From: Anodontia alba
Taxonomy: Eukaryota; Mollusca; Bivalvia; Lucinida; Lucinidae
Assembly (NCBI GenBank): GCA_964016985.1
Contig: OZ024826.1
Coordinates: 45,484,978 to 45,548,977 of the forward strand
DNA: 64,000 bases
Direction: 5' to 3'
Position numbers and translations under genes: made by a program. The notes beneath the pieces are model-generated. The model was not told where the DNA came from and made no database searches. It saw only the letters and a list, made by a program, of their open reading frames with translations. Shown one piece after another: positions 11,072 to 22,593 of this stretch; within the stretch, counting starts at the first letter, position 1; every line of letters starts with the position of its first letter.

Positions 11072-11522
11072 GCTAGTGATCTGCGGGGAAGCGGGGTTAA
11101 GCTTTCATTGATATCTCCATTTTTCTAATGCCTGTACAGTACAAAAAACAGCCGTTTGTATCAATTTCAATAAAACTATAAGTGTATAGAAATTCAAATC
11201 AAACAATGAATAATTCAAGGGTAATTATCAGTGATTTGACAGTTTTATATTAGGTATGACAATGAAACTGTTACAGAGATTAAAGTTATGTAAACGATTA
11301 ATATTATTAGCATATTATGAAGATCACAAAGTTCACAGTGCAAACCCAAGCACTGGGAGTACAGAAAGGAACGCTTGCGGAGTAAGATGCTAAACATGAA
11401 CAGAGAATAATATAATTTCTTCTTTTTTGCATTTTTTGAACAAATATTTAAGTGTTTACACAAAAATGGTATTTTTTAGTTTTCTTCGATTTTCAGCCTT
11501 TTCATGTGTTAGGACCATAGTG

Positions 11523-11722
11523 AATGATGATTTAGTACTTTATGTCCCTTTCAACAATCATTATTTAAGTCATATCGAGACGATGGAAGGGTGATAATGA
11601 AAGGCTCTGTGCAATGAATCGCTGTACAGTCATTAGACGAATTTCGCCTCCAGCTGGATTCGAACCCGGGATGTCGTGCTCCAAAGTCGGGAGCGCTATT
11701 CACTCGGCCGTCCGGGCTTCTG
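11523..11722 (-). mobile_element. tRNA-derived SINE, second family
   Basis: On the minus strand the head reads GCCCGGACGGCCGAGTGAAT (box A-like), then CCCGGGTTCGAATCC, with a perfect box B GGTTCGAATCC. The body continues GTCTCGATATGACTTAA and TTGTTGAAAGGGACATAAAG. The body motif CTCGATATnA...TTGAAAGGGnC is shared with the insert at 32191-32350. Confidence 0.75.
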
Positions 11723-11733
11723 GTTTAGACCTT

Positions 11734-11993
11734 TACGAAAACATGCCTATTCAAATATACTGAAAATTTTATAACCAAAAACTGAAAATTTTTAGATAGA
11801 AAAATTGTAATATTTTGCATATTTCTTCTCAAAACATAGATTGTGGTACCTCGATGAGGCGCTTCTAACAAGTACCCACAATCTATATTTTTGAGCAGGA
11901 ACAAGAGAAATAATGTATACCCCTGTAAACCCCAGTTTTACTATATAAAAGTGGGGTTTAAGGGGGTCAAAACTATATAGGCGTGTTTTCGCG
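11734..11993. mobile_element. MITE family E, copy 3
   Basis: TACGAAAACATGCCTATTCA to ATATAGGCGTGTTTTCGCGA. The left arm of the hairpin is shortened at TGTGGTACCTCGATGAGGCG. It starts 11 bp after the SINE head. Confidence 0.8.
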
Positions 11994-12551
11994 ATGCAAT
12001 AGTGAAAGAAACAATTTTCAGGTTGACTTTATTTGATTTTAACTGATTTCTAAATCTGAACATTTTTGCATATTTGAAATGAGCCTTTACGTCATTCATG
12101 AACAGGGAATGTTGCATCAGTATGTGCATCCACGCAGTCATTCTGGTCAGAACCTTTTCTGGTAGTCACAGTCGTACTAAGTGTTTATAAGCGGATAAGG
12201 AAAGGCTCTGAGCAAAATACGCCCATGCACAGGCAATCTGGGCTACAAAAATAACATATCACTGAAATATGAGAAATAAGTAAAAGATCAACACTTTTGG
12301 GTAAAAAATTTGCAACCTATTTGTTTTTATATAGGAAAATACTAACCTTCTACACAATTTCATGTGTAAGAAAAAAAACATGTCCTTTAAAGGAACAATG
12401 CTAGAGAGCAATGAACACACTCACAAATAATGAAAATAGCTGAAATGTCAAGTTTTGTAGGCCAGATTAACTAGTTTCGGTCAATTAGGCCTCATCAGTG
12501 ACCTTCATATAAATTTTCAAAATTCCTGGAATGAGCTCAATGATCACAAAC

Positions 12552-13031
12552 ATTACGAAAACACGCCTTTTCAAATATATTGTTTGTTTGTGTTGAGGTT
12601 TTACGGCCCAGTCAACCCAATGGGGTCATGTCGAGCGCGGTCAGTTTACCTAACCACACGTTTACTGGGCAGGCTTAGTCCTCTAAGCGGTTAACCAGTA
12701 TTGTGCACATTCTTTCGCCAGAAACTGACAACTGCCCTTCTTGGATCAGCGGAAGGGAGAGAATGACCGTAGAAAATATTTCATGATCTTGAAAATTTCA
12801 CCACCCAAAACTAAAGTTTTCAGATAAAAATTCTGATTTTTTTTTTTTTCATATTTCTGCTCAAAACATAGATTGTGGGTACCCGTTAGAACCGCCTCAC
12901 TGAGGCGGTTCTAACGAGTACACACAATCTATGTTTTGAGCAGAAATAAGAAAACTAATGTTTACCTAGTTTTACCATAAGAAAATTCGGGTTTAAGCGG
13001 GTCAAAATCGTAAAGGTATGTTTTCGTGATG
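12552..13031. mobile_element. MITE family E, copy 4, split by a SINE
   Basis: The left tip TACGAAAACACGCCTTTTCA is cut at about 12581, and the element resumes at about 12788 with GAAAATTTCACCACCCAAAA. The rest is a full family E hairpin ending GGTATGTTTTCGTGATG. Confidence 0.8.
12582..12787 (-). mobile_element. SINE, 5'-truncated, inside a family E MITE
   Basis: Minus-strand copy lacking the tRNA head. Plus strand reads GTTTGTGTTGAGGTTTTACG, GGGGTCATGTCGAGCGCGG, TTAGTCCTCTAAGCGG, TTCTTGGATCAGCGGAAGG, TTTCATGATC. No long target duplication is visible. Confidence 0.8.
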
Positions 13032-13469
13032 GGGACCAGAAAAAGGACCCTCCTGAGCACCTGCAGTCTGATCATGGACTTCTTTGTTCATCACTACAGT
13101 CTGCAGTATGTAGATTGTGCCACTGGAAATGAAAGCACTGGCCAGAGTGTGAATGTACAGACTGATTTGGACATTTGTTGCCTGCATATCCCTTGTTTTT
13201 TTTTTGTTTTTTTTTCTGCATTGTGTATAATTTCATCGTGACTTAAGTTTTTTCAATGTCTATGTGGAGAGTAATTAAGATGAAGACTGGTCATTGTCAT
13301 TAATGACAGACAAACTATTATTATTATGTGGAGAGCATGCAGATCAAATTTTACATCTGGGTCATAATACATTTAACTGTTTCGGTGCCAAATTTCAGAC
13401 GACATTAAATTTTGTCATCTGCTTTTTTTTTCAACAAACTATCTTTTGGAAAGACATTTATATGTAAAG

Positions 13470-13560
13470 TTGAAAGACTGAATGTCAAACAGCATAGATC
13501 CAGATGAGACGGCTCATCTTGATCTATGCTGTTTGCAAAAGCCTATTAATGTCGCCTGTG
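13470..13560. repeat. palindromic MITE core
   Basis: CAAACAGCATAGATCCAGAT pairs with ATCTATGCTGTTTGCA across GAGACGGCTCATCTTG. The outer ends were not defined. Confidence 0.55.
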
Positions 13561-13587
13561 GCAGTGAAAGAGGTCTTCACTGTCTGC

Positions 13588-13652
13588 TGGCTTCACTGGT
13601 CTAATGGATAGTGCAACGCTTGGAATCTGTGGACTGCAGAATTGAAATCCCA
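13588..13652 (+). repeat. degenerate tRNA-like sequence
   Basis: TGGTCTAATGGATAGTGCAA resembles a box A, and GAATTGAAATCCCA a worn box B 40 bp on. No intact cloverleaf; probably a SINE head or tRNA pseudogene. Confidence 0.35.
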
Positions 13653-14265
13653 CAACATTCAGCAAATACAACAAGGGCATAACTCAGTCTGCACCAGGTT
13701 GCTTATAACACATTTACATTGAGCTGGTCTATTTCCAATATCAGGGTGTCTGGTTAAGTTTAATATCATTGCTATGTTTTATAGACATACATCATAAGTT
13801 TACTATCATTACTATGTTTTATAGAAGTTTGTGTATTTCATGTAAACATTGTCAATCTCCCTTTTGAGTGTTTCCCAACTAAAATGGGATAAAGAATAAA
13901 GGGTGGCTTTAACAGATGATTAGTGGCTCTATGAGAGCACCAAAGTCAAGAAGCAAAGCAAAAAAAAAAAAAACATAATGCCCACCTTACTTAACTGCAG
14001 AATTGTTAAAAGCAGAACAATAAAATCGCCACCACCTGTACTTGTCTACTTATAAATTCAAAATGAAATAACACAAGCCCTGGTCAGACTGTGCACTGCC
14101 AAGGATGATTTGGACCATGTCATTACATACAATGTATATACTTTGCTTACACAATGCTCTTTTCCTATGTCTGGTCTGATGCATTGCAGATCCTTATGGC
14201 ATAAGCAACCAGTGAAGGCCCAGGCCAGCAGAAACCAGAGTCTTCTCTGTTGATATATCCTACAC

Positions 14266-14485
14266 TAGTAAATGTCCTAAAATTTCGAACACCGTTATTC
14301 CATACCATTTTGGCCTAGATTGTGCTTTTTATGCAGCTGTTTCTTGAAACAGTCAGCGAAATGGCAAACAGTGTAGACCCTGATCAGAGAGCTCCTTCAG
14401 GAGCAGTCTGATCTGGGTCTGCACTGTTTGCATATGTCCTTTTGTCAGATACTTTGGTGTTCTAAATTTTAGGACATTTACCGTA
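14266..14485. mobile_element. MITE family D (TAAATGTCCTAAAATTTCGA termini), copy 1
   Basis: TAGTAAATGTCCTAAAATTT on the left; AAATTTTAGGACATTTACCG on the right. Core GCAAACAGTGTAGACCCTGA pairs with GGGTCTGCACTGTTTGC around CTCCTTCAGGAG. TA flanks. Confidence 0.85.
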
Positions 14486-14797
14486 TCTGAAATCATAGGG
14501 TGACCTTGGAATTCGTTACCCTGTGGTATAAATCCCTTTTATTATCAAAAGTTTCAAGGAAAAGGCTTGATTGTAATATTGTTTACCAAAGCTGATGAAC
14601 AGCCATGGAACAACAACAAATGTTTCCTTATTGTAGTTGTTATTGTAGTTGCTGATCAATTTTAGAAAACACATAATGTCTCCACCTCCCCCTCCACCTC
14701 CTCACCCCCACCCCCATGCTGACTTCGTATATATGGTCCAGGTCACCAAACTCAGTTGTTTCTTAGGCATGTCCTAATGATATAGCAAGTTTGTTAA

Positions 14798-15004
14798 CCC
14801 TTAAAGAGCCAATAACAACAGCAGCAGAAAGAATTCTGAAATATTTGGTATTAATTTCTGAGAATAGAGGCTTGCCATTTCATGTTCATTATTTGCCTAG
14901 CAGATGATTCACTTGAAATGTCAAGCTTTAATTCTCTCAAAATAATAATAATAATAATAATAATTTAAAACAATAGAATGTCATCTGTGTCACTTTGAGG
15001 GTTA
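14798..15004. mobile_element. MITE family I (TTAACCCTTAAAG termini), copy 1
   Basis: TTAACCCTTAAAGAGCCAAT to CACTTTGAGGGTTAA, with CATTTCATGTTCATTATTTG and an AATAATAAT microsatellite (14940-14964). Non-coding. Confidence 0.7.
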
Positions 15005-15159
15005 AGAAACCACCCATTGGAACATGTTTTGTACACACAAGAATCAAGCCAGTGTGCACAGAAAACAATATCCCACTCCCCTCTGCTGACAACCCCACCT
15101 CTGTTAAGCCAGGTGCATGATCATAGCTTTTTGTAAAGAATACCTAGATAAATACTATC

Positions 15160-15440
15160 AATTTATGTTCCCCCACCTATGGGGAGGGGATATACTGTTT
15201 TTAATGCGGATTCTGTTGGCGTCGGCATCACACTTTCTTGTCTGCAAAATATCTTGTGAAACTGGCTGGATTCTTACCAAATTTTCATGGATAATTGAGA
15301 CATACATGTAAGAAAGAACTGATTAGATTTTGATGACCTTGACCTAATTTTCAAGGTCACAGCAGTAGAAAAATGGAAAATTCACAGTGAGGGGACTGAA
15401 ATCTGTTTTTCGATTTCTCTGAAAACACTGTTATTAGTTC
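15160..15440. repeat. interspersed repeat P (TTGACCTAATTTTCAAGGTC motif)
   Basis: Begins TTCCCCCACCTATGGGGAGG, includes GCATCACACTTTCTTGTC and GACCTTGACCTAATTTTCAA. Related copies in the other orientation at 33850-34135, 58930-59168 and 60480-60735 share the CAAGGTCACC and AATGCCAACAGG landmarks. A short plus-strand open frame inside it is not conserved. Confidence 0.6.
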
Positions 15441-15530
15441 TCCATGAAAACATGTTGAAAGTGCTCATTAGAACTGCTTCTAGGAGTCAATTCTAATGGA
15501 CACTATATATTTCTGTAGAGAAATGCATGT
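15425..15530. repeat. decayed family K hairpin
   Basis: TCCATGAAAACATGTTGAAA, GTGCTCATTAGAACTGC and GTCAATTCTAATGGACAC. The arms have many mismatches. Confidence 0.45.
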
Positions 15531-15586
15531 AAGTGAAATGTCAACAACTTTGTTTTGCAATTAAAGATATGAAAGGTGGTTTACTG

Positions 15587-15795
15587 CTTAGCACCCTGGG
15601 TAAAATTTTCAGCAGACACATACTGAAATATTTTTCTTATTCCCAGACAACAGATTTTGATATGACGTGCATATTGTCTCCAATGGAGAATTTGCATGTA
15701 ATGACAAAACCTGTTTTCTGGGAAAAATAAAAAAAAATATCACAAATTTGTCATCTGCTGAATTAGCCTTGAGAGTGGAAAGGCAATGATAAAAC
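15587..15795. mobile_element. MITE family H, copy 2
   Basis: TAGCACCCTGGGTAAAATTT with TTCAGCAGACACAT; right part TTTGTCATCTGCTGAATTAG. Middle: TTGTCTCCAATGGAGAATTT. Confidence 0.7.
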
Positions 15796-16645
15796 CCTAT
15801 CATATGAAGGGAGACAATCCAAGCTTGCAATCCATTCTAGCAGAAAATTAATTATTATTCTTTTTGATTCAACAATTAATCATGTGGTAACTTATAAAAT
15901 CTTTTATGCCCGTGACAGCTGAAAAATACACAATGTCTTTAAATATGACATAAACATACTTTAGATCTCTTTTTTCTATTACTGCATTCACATTAGCTAA
16001 TCTAGCCTGTTAATCAAACAGCAAAATTAATGACAATGACAGTCTTTTTTTATACAGTAAGACATCAGAGAGCGCACAGGGAGGATGTGAGCATTTTTTC
16101 TTAAAGATCTTTTTGTAGTTTAAGCTACTTAAGAGTTTTTATTCTTATAATGGGCATGACAATTCTATATTTCACCAAACAGGGTTAAAAATTACCACTA
16201 ATGACTGGGGCACGATAGCGCCGAAAACACCTGTGTGAAATAACCCTACATTATTTATCAAACGAAAAGCCTGTATAGCTGGAATTATGTTTCAAGCAAA
16301 CTGGGGTAACTTTACCATGACTAAATGACACAGGTTGAAAATATTATTAAAGAAGTTACATATCAAGCATATATCAAGCACACCTGGGCACTTGCTGGAG
16401 TTGAATTTGTAATAAATCAAATGTACAAATAGTTCTACATAGAGGGGTTGCCAAGAAAATATGTTTTCTGATTTTCCACATGTATGTATATTGTGATTGT
16501 ACTAATCACATTACGTAAGGTATGCCCCATGCTCCCACATAATATGCATGGGCTGCAGCAAGCAAAATGTGCCTTCAAGCATGCGCAAAATATGTGGATA
16601 CACATCATCCTGCACATGTGCAAAGTGTCATCCGGGCATTTTCAT

Positions 16646-16784
16646 CGCAAAGCAGTTCTAATGAGTACCCACAATCTATGTTTTGAGCAGAAATATGAAA
16701 AATATCTGAGTTTTTTATCCGAAAATTTTTATTTTATTGGTGGTAAAATGTTCAGTATATTTGAATAGGCTTGTTTTCGTAACG
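16646..16784. mobile_element. MITE family E, right half only
   Basis: Starts inside the hairpin at AGCAGTTCTAATGAGTACCC and runs to the normal right tip GAATAGGCTTGTTTTCGTAA. Left half missing. Confidence 0.75.
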
Positions 16785-17013
16785 CTCTCCATTGAAACAT
16801 TAAATTGTATCCAATTATTCTGTTTGCCTACAGATGTGCAGGCTGATCTCAGCATTCACTGTCCACATATTCCCAAAGATGGCCTGGCCCATATATATAT
16901 TAAAACCCGGGTTTTTAGGGGTAAAGATTTGTAGGCTGATTTTCATTTCTGCATTTTTTAAGTTTTTCAATTTTAGATTACTTTTAGCAACCTTTTTACT
17001 GCATAAATGTGTT

Positions 17014-17249
17014 TTAACCCATTGTAGTCTGGAAACCCTTTAAAAAGGGTATTTGGCAAACAGTAAGGACCCAGATAAGATGTAGCAGAATGCAGCATCT
17101 GATCAGGGTCTCTACTGTTTGCAAACAGTTCAACCATTTTTCTCTAGGAATATCTAAATTACGTAGTAATAGCCCAACATACCTCAAATAGAAATTAGAA
17201 TCTTCTAATATATAATCTTGGGGAGTTCATTCAGTCTACAATGGGTTAA
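17014..17249. mobile_element. MITE family G (TTAACCCATTGTAGTCTG termini)
   Basis: TTAACCCATTGTAGTCTGGA at the left and CAGTCTACAATGGGTTAA at the right. Core GGCAAACAGTAAGGACCCAG pairs with GGGTCTCTACTGTTTGC. It shares its right TTAA with the next element. Confidence 0.85.
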
Positions 17250-17471
17250 CCCATTTAAGCCTAGCGTCCCATGAAAGGGATATAGGCAAACAGTGTAGAC
17301 CCAGATCAAATGCCTCAGAATGTGGCTTGTGATCAGGATCTACACTGTTTGCATTATGTACAGGAATTTCCATAAGACACAGTATTAATAAAAACTAGAC
17401 ACTCTTTATATTGGAAATGGACCGGTCCAAAGAGTGAAGGTAGAAGATTCCTTTTGGCATAAATGGGTTAA
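17246..17471. mobile_element. MITE family G-like (TTAACCCATTTAAGCC termini)
   Basis: TTAACCCATTTAAGCCTAGC to TGGCATAAATGGGTTAA. Core GGCAAACAGTGTAGACCCAG and GATCTACACTGTTTGC. Carries GGACCGGTCC near the right end, also seen at 2411-2421. The left TTAA (17246-17249) is also the right TTAA of the preceding element. Confidence 0.85.
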
Positions 17472-17819
17472 TGTGCTTATTAATTAATACCTTCTTCATT
17501 CCCAATATTATATGGTAAAATGTCATGGCTAACATAGCTCAAGATGCGAGGGATACCAAGATAAATATTCTTTTTTCTTATTTCTTCACAAAAACATATA
17601 TTGTAGATACTCATTAGAAGGGCCTCACAGGGATACCATAGCACATCTTTTGTAATATCCTTACAAAATTCCAGTGCACATGTTGCATAATGAAATCGAA
17701 GTGCCTTTTTGAATAATCTTCTAAAGGTATAAATACAATGTAACACAGCTTGGAATCAGAAACCTCGGGTCATTCATTGGACAAGGTTATATTCTGATCT
17801 ATATGTACCATGCTGTTTT

Positions 17820-18005
17820 TGTTGACACACCCACTTCCAATTTTCAGCCAATCAGATTACTTTATCCAGGTTGCTGATAGGAATTCACATACTGAATAAC
17901 AAACAGTGCAGGTCCAGATGAGTTGGCTTCTTCAGAAGCCAACTGATCTGGATCTATACTGTTTGCAAAGGCAGGGTATATCAGGTTTCAGCAGGGCAAG
18001 GATTA
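17820..18005. mobile_element. MITE family B, 5'-truncated copy
   Basis: ACACACCCACTTCCAATTTT through GTGCAGGTCCAGATGAGTTG and the paired arm to TTTCAGCAGGGCAAGGATTA. Left 40 bp absent. Confidence 0.75.
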
Positions 18006-18498
18006 AGGCTGACAACAATATACATGACAACAATATACAGCCCACCCACCTAACTCAATAGACTAGGTGTAGATCAGGTATAACAATGAACTGGTTAGAT
18101 TATACACATGAATAAAAGCAATGCACAGGATAATACCCAGCCATTAGAAAGCTGTCTGAAACAGACATTCAGTAAGGCAAGGTGACAAATTTTTAATGTT
18201 TATCACGGACCATATCTCTTTTTTTCCAAGAAAACAGAGCATGTGAACTATCAGTCGAGCTGCCAAACCTTTCAGGAAAAGCAAACATTTACAACATACA
18301 GAACTTTATTAAAAGATCTATGGTTGAACTAAACAAATGTTAGCTTGTCACAGTAATACACTTCTTCATCCAAAAAATCTGTTATTTTTCTTCTATACTT
18401 CTTCTTATTCTGTAAAGCAGTCTTGATGAATATGCATCTTCTATTTATTCCGTACTTCCACTTACCTTCTGTGTGATGATGCACTTTCTCAGTGACCA

Positions 18499-18743
18499 GG
18501 GCTCAGTTGTTCGAAGCGTCGTTAGCTTAACGAGCTTGTTAAGGGTCATTTCGTTAACTGTTTTAGCGGATTCAAAACGCAATATTCTGATATTTTTTGC
18601 TGAAAAAATGTGAGTAGCTTTTGCACTGCAAAAGCTACTCACATTTTTTCAGCAAAAAATTTCAGCGTATTTGCATATCACTTGATGTAAATTTTAACGA
18701 ATCGTAACTAACGACATCGTTAGTTTTGAACAACTGGGCCCAG
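18499..18743. mobile_element. MITE family J (GGCCCAGTTGTTC termini), copy 1
   Basis: CAGGGCTCAGTTGTTCGAAG and TTTTGAACAACTGGGCCCAG as termini; central hairpin AAAAAATGTGAGTAGCTTTT, GCACTGCAAAAGC, ending TTTTTTCAGCAAAAAATTTC. Folds from end to end. Confidence 0.85.
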
Positions 18744-18789
18744 AAATTCTTACTTAACTCATAGCTTCAGATAAGTTTCCTTCTTTAAC

Positions 18790-18915
18790 TGAAAAGTACT
18801 TATACTGTTCTTATTTATCTACAAAAACATACATGTATGTTTTGGGTACTTGTCAGAAGGCACTTCTAATGAGTACCTACAATGTATGTTTTCATGAAGA
18901 AATAAGACAATTATT
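18790..18915. mobile_element. family K hairpin
   Basis: ACATGTATGTTTTGGGTACT pairs with TACCTACAATGTATGTTTTC around AGAAGGCACTTCT. Confidence 0.65.
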
Positions 18916-18958
18916 TATCTGAATTCTCCTCTTATCTGGAGCTATGCTAACTACTATG

Positions 18959-19134
18959 TTAACCCTTGTCCTGCTGAATTTTGCTCTACCTCTGCAAATC
19001 TCTAACTGATCTGGAAGTGCACTGTTTATCATTAGTATGTGAAATCCTATCAAGAATCTGTATCAAGTAATTTGACTGGCTGAAATTTAGAAGTGGGTAT
19101 GGCATCTTAATTTATTCAGCATGACAAGGGTTAA
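18959..19134. mobile_element. MITE family B, deleted hairpin arm
   Basis: TTAACCCTTGTCCTGCTGAA to TTCAGCATGACAAGGGTTAA, almost perfect termini, but one core arm is reduced to AACTGATCTGG. Shows the termini persist without the full core. Confidence 0.8.
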
Positions 19135-19225
19135 ATTGAGCACTTGAAGGTGGACATATCCAACCCTAAGATCACCGACTTGAACATACCGGTAGGTGTC
19201 CTTCTCAAAGGGGACTACCCTTAAT

Positions 19226-19400
19226 GCTTAGCATACTGAGTAAAAATTTCAGCAGATGACATTTAGAAATATTTTTCTTATTTTTTCCAGAAAACAGACT
19301 CTGATTTTCTATGAAAATTTGCCTGGAATGTCAAAGTCTTACTCTGTGAAAAATAAGGAACATGTCATCAATTTGCCATCTACTGAAACAGTGGTAAAGG
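19226..19400. mobile_element. MITE family H, copy 3
   Basis: TTAGCATACTGAGTAAAAAT, TTCAGCAGATGACATT, to CAATTTGCCATCTACTG. Confidence 0.65.
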
Positions 19401-19424
19401 CTAAAGAAAAGAATTTGCATTCCT

Positions 19425-19665
19425 ACTGAAGAAAGTACTTTCCCTTCACTCTTTCCCTGTTGGTGGTGACTTTTGTTGTCTGCTGATAACCTTTGCAAAC
19501 AGTTTGGACCCAGATCAGGCTGGAAAAAATGTCGGGCCTGATCTGGATCTGAACTGTTTGACACTCTGATGGTACTCCTGAAAGTTAATTTAAAAAAAAA
19601 AATTCCACAGAGGACAAAAAAGTATGCAAAATTAAATTACCTAGCATACAAAAAGCTAAAAGCAG
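19425..19665. mobile_element. MITE family N (core GCAAACAGTTTGGACCCAGA), copy 1
   Basis: CTCTTTCCCTGTTGGTGGTG on the left, TATGCAAAATTAAATTACC and GCATACAAAAAGC on the right. Hairpin: GGACCCAGATCAGGCTGG pairs with GGGCCTGATCTGGATC. Copy 2 is at 21260-21486. Confidence 0.7.
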
Positions 19666-19698
19666 CCCCTTTTGAGAAGAGAATCAGCACACTCGGAA

Positions 19699-19733
<35 letters not shown>

Positions 19734-19767
19734 TGCAGTCTCTCTTGAAAAATTTTGAGATTTGGGT

Positions 19768-19975
19768 TAATTTTTAATGACACATCAACCTTTGTTTTGT
19801 GTAGTATCTCCAGAGATCCAGAGAAAGGTAGAAAAGGGACAGAAGGGCTAGTAGATGAGAGGAGAGAGATAAATAGGAGGAGGAGACAGTACAGAAACAG
19901 AAATGCTAACATGCCCCCTTTCCCCACCTGCTGCAAGTACTGCAGGCCCTTAGCAGCACCATACCACCCACCTCT
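19768..19975. repeat. dispersed repeat W, copy 2
   Basis: TTTTTAATGACACATCAACC, CCAGAGATCCAGAGAAAGG, a long purine-rich run, ATGCCCCCTTTCCCCACCTG, CTGCAGGCC match the 10.3-10.55 kb copy in order. Poly-T (19704-19732) lies just upstream. Confidence 0.6.
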
Positions 19976-20360
19976 CTTGAAAAGTAAAAAGGCAAATACT
20001 TCAACCTAGAGTGCTCTCTGAGGTTTATCCATGCTACACTCAGCAGTAAAAGAAATTATACACTTTTTGAAATGTCCATATATTTCTTATTTTTTATTGC
20101 CAAGTACTGAAATTTTGCATGATGTATTTTAATCCAAGGTACAATAATGTAGTGTTGGTAAATTACAGAATGAAATGCTTGACTTGTGACACTGTATGTA
20201 CATGTCGATTTTCACACATATGCACCATACTAGCGATCTTATTTTGCTGTTAATCAATATTTTAATTCTCAGTTGTTTTCCTAATCAAATCACAATATTT
20301 GGGTTTCATTTACATGATGGCAAGACTTTCAGTGACATAAGGAAATCATGGTTTGGAATG

Positions 20361-20542
20361 TTAACCCTTGTCCTACTGAACCCGGATATACCCTGCCTTT
20401 GCAAACAGTGTAGATCCAGATCAGTTGCCTTCTGAAGAACTGAACTGGATCTGCACTGTTTGTCATTCAGTATGTGAATTTATATCAACAATCTGGATTA
20501 AGTAATCTGATTAACTGACAATTAGAAATGGGTGTGGCATAA
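20361..20542. mobile_element. MITE family B, reverse orientation, end truncated
   Basis: TTAACCCTTGTCCTACTGAA, core GTGTAGATCCAGATCAGTTG, ending abruptly at GGGTGTGGCATAA. Confidence 0.75.
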
Positions 20543-20689
20543 TGGTATGTGGCTCACTTACTCCAACAAGTTGGAGTCCCAATCGGCTATAGGTGTATTC
20601 TTTCTTTTGCCTCTGAGTATATTGCTATTCTAATAAAAAACAATCTGAATACAAACTTCAGTTCTGCACAAGAAATTTGCCAAATGGCT

Positions 20690-20851
20690 ATGTTGTGACT
20701 GCCCGTGATGTTCAAGAAATGGAGTTAAATGCACAGTCTAAACATTGTTCAGCCAAGTCAGAAAGTAGGTCAAGGTCAGAAGCCTTGGTATTTGAGAAAT
20801 AGAGCTAAACACACAGACCTAACATTGTTGATGCAGACAACACCACCAAAG
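20690..20851. repeat. interspersed repeat R (AACATTGTTCAGCCAAGT), copy 1
   Basis: AACATTGTTCAGCCAAGTCA, AAGTAGGTCAAGGTCAGAAG, AGCTAAACACACAGAC. The same landmarks in the same order occur at 40240-40450. Confidence 0.6.
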
Positions 20852-21062
20852 TTAACCCTTCTCTTGCTGAACACATCATGCCCTGTCTTAACAAATAGCG
20901 TAGATCCAGATCAGTTGGTCTGAAGAAGCCAACTGATCTGGATCTGCACTGTTTGTCATTAAATATGTGAATTTCTATCAAAAACTCGGATCAAGTAATC
21001 TGACTGGCTGGAAATTAGAAGTGGGCGTGGCATCTTAATATATTCAGCAAGGCAAGGGTTAA
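20852..21062. mobile_element. MITE family B, complete copy
   Basis: TTAACCCTTCTCTTGCTGAA to TTCAGCAAGGCAAGGGTTAA; hairpin AGATCCAGATCAGTTGG / CCAACTGATCTGGATCT. Confidence 0.85.
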
Positions 21063-21259
21063 CACCAGAAAGTGATCTCTATGTCGCTCCTGCTTGCTAA
21101 AGCACTCGCAATAAAAATCATATCTTAATATCTGTCAAATCAAAAGGAAGCACCATTCAGTTTCATGTGTATGTGGAAAACGTTTTAATAGTTATTCACT
21201 GAAACAACTAACTACATGCATAGCTAGACTTTGACTGCTTATATAATACATTACATAAT

Positions 21260-21486
21260 GTTAATTCTTTCCCCGCTAGTGGCGACTTTTGTCATCTGCT
21301 GATAACCTTTGCAAACAGTCTGGACACAGATTAGGCAGACAAAATGTCGGGCCTGATCTGGATCTAACTCTTTGACACTCTGATGGTATTCCTGAAAGAT
21401 GTTTTTTTGAAAAAGTAAATTTTAAAAAAAAAAATCCACCAAAAACAAAAAAAGTATGCAAAATTATCCAGCATGCAAAGAGTTAA
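21260..21486. mobile_element. MITE family N, copy 2
   Basis: TTAATTCTTTCCCCGCTAGT to GCATGCAAAGAGTTAA with TTGCAAACAGTCTGGACACA and GGGCCTGATCTGGATCTAAC. Confidence 0.75.
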
Positions 21487-21559
21487 TGAATAGGCTTTTC
21501 TTATCTGAGTTGTGTTTCTGCTATCAGTAGTCAACAGAAGTTGTACCTAGGCCTGAAAA

Positions 21560-21755
21560 CTTAACCCTTAAAACCCTAAGCAAAATTATAATATTGTAGC
21601 AGACAACATCATGACTTATTATTATTACTTTTCAGAGACAATTAGGCTTGGCTTTCCATGTGAATCATTAGCAGAGGATTCACATGAAATGTCAAGACTT
21701 ATTTTCTCTGGAAAAAAATGTTGTGTGATACAGCTGTGATTAGCATTTTTAGGGT
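21560..21755. mobile_element. MITE family I, copy 2
   Basis: TTAACCCTTAAAACCCTAAG, GAATCATTAGCAGAGGATTC hairpin, TTTTTAGGGTTA. Confidence 0.65.
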
Positions 21756-21958
21756 TATCTTCACAAAACTATAACAGTGTCAAATAAATACATGTACATC
21801 TTTCTCAAAGTATCAAGCTTGCTGATCATAAGATGAAGAGTAATCTACACGACATTTATACAGACAAAAAGAAAACAGTATATACCATAATTACCCTAAA
21901 TATTAGCTGATCACAACCCCAGCACATGATATTTTATTTTTATTTTCTGTGTTTTTCT

Positions 21959-22244
21959 CATCACGAAAACATGCCTATAAAATACTGACCCCCCCGTCAA
22001 ACCCCCACTTTTACATAGTAAAACTGGGGTTTACAGGGGTATACATTATTTTTCTTATTTCTGTTCAAAACATAGATTGTGGGTACTCATTAGAACTGCC
22101 TCGCAGCAGAGGCGGTTCTAACGGGTACCCACAATCTATGTTTTGAGCAGAAATAGGAAAAATATCAGAATTTTTTATCTGAAAATTTTCATTTTTTGGT
22201 GGTAAAATTTTCAGTATATTTGAATAGGCGTATTTTCGTAATGT
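21959..22244. mobile_element. MITE family E, intact copy
   Basis: TCACGAAAACATGCCTATAA to GAATAGGCGTATTTTCGTAA. Hairpin arms GATTGTGGGTACTCATTAGA and its complement. Confidence 0.88.
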
Positions 22245-22390
22245 CAAAGAAAATCAGACTTTACATTTCATGTGCATCATCTGCTAGATGATGCACATGA
22301 AATGCCAAGTCTGATTTTCTCTGAAAAATAACAAAATCAATTTTAGAATGCCCTTTGCTTGAAATTTACTTAGCACTGTAAGGATTAAGA
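22245..22390. mobile_element. family I hairpin, partial
   Basis: TCATGTGCATCATCTGCTAG followed by its complement AGATGATGCACATGAAAT and TTTAGAATGCCCTTTGC. Abuts the family E element. Confidence 0.65.
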
Positions 22391-22593
22391 CACCTAAACA
22401 TCTAGCCATTCTTATCCTAAATTTTGAATGAACACATTGGAGTACATTACAATGTTCTTATTGAATGCCATACTATGTAGACCCTGATCAAACTGCTCCA
22501 TAGGAGTAGTCTGACATGGTCTCCATTGTTTTTCTCAGGTCCTTCTTTCCAAATAATCTGGGTAAATACGACAAATAAACATAAATCAAACTT

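Noticed and set aside
15117..15311. Plus-strand 64-codon frame
   Set aside because: Within interspersed repeat P with no support in its other copies.
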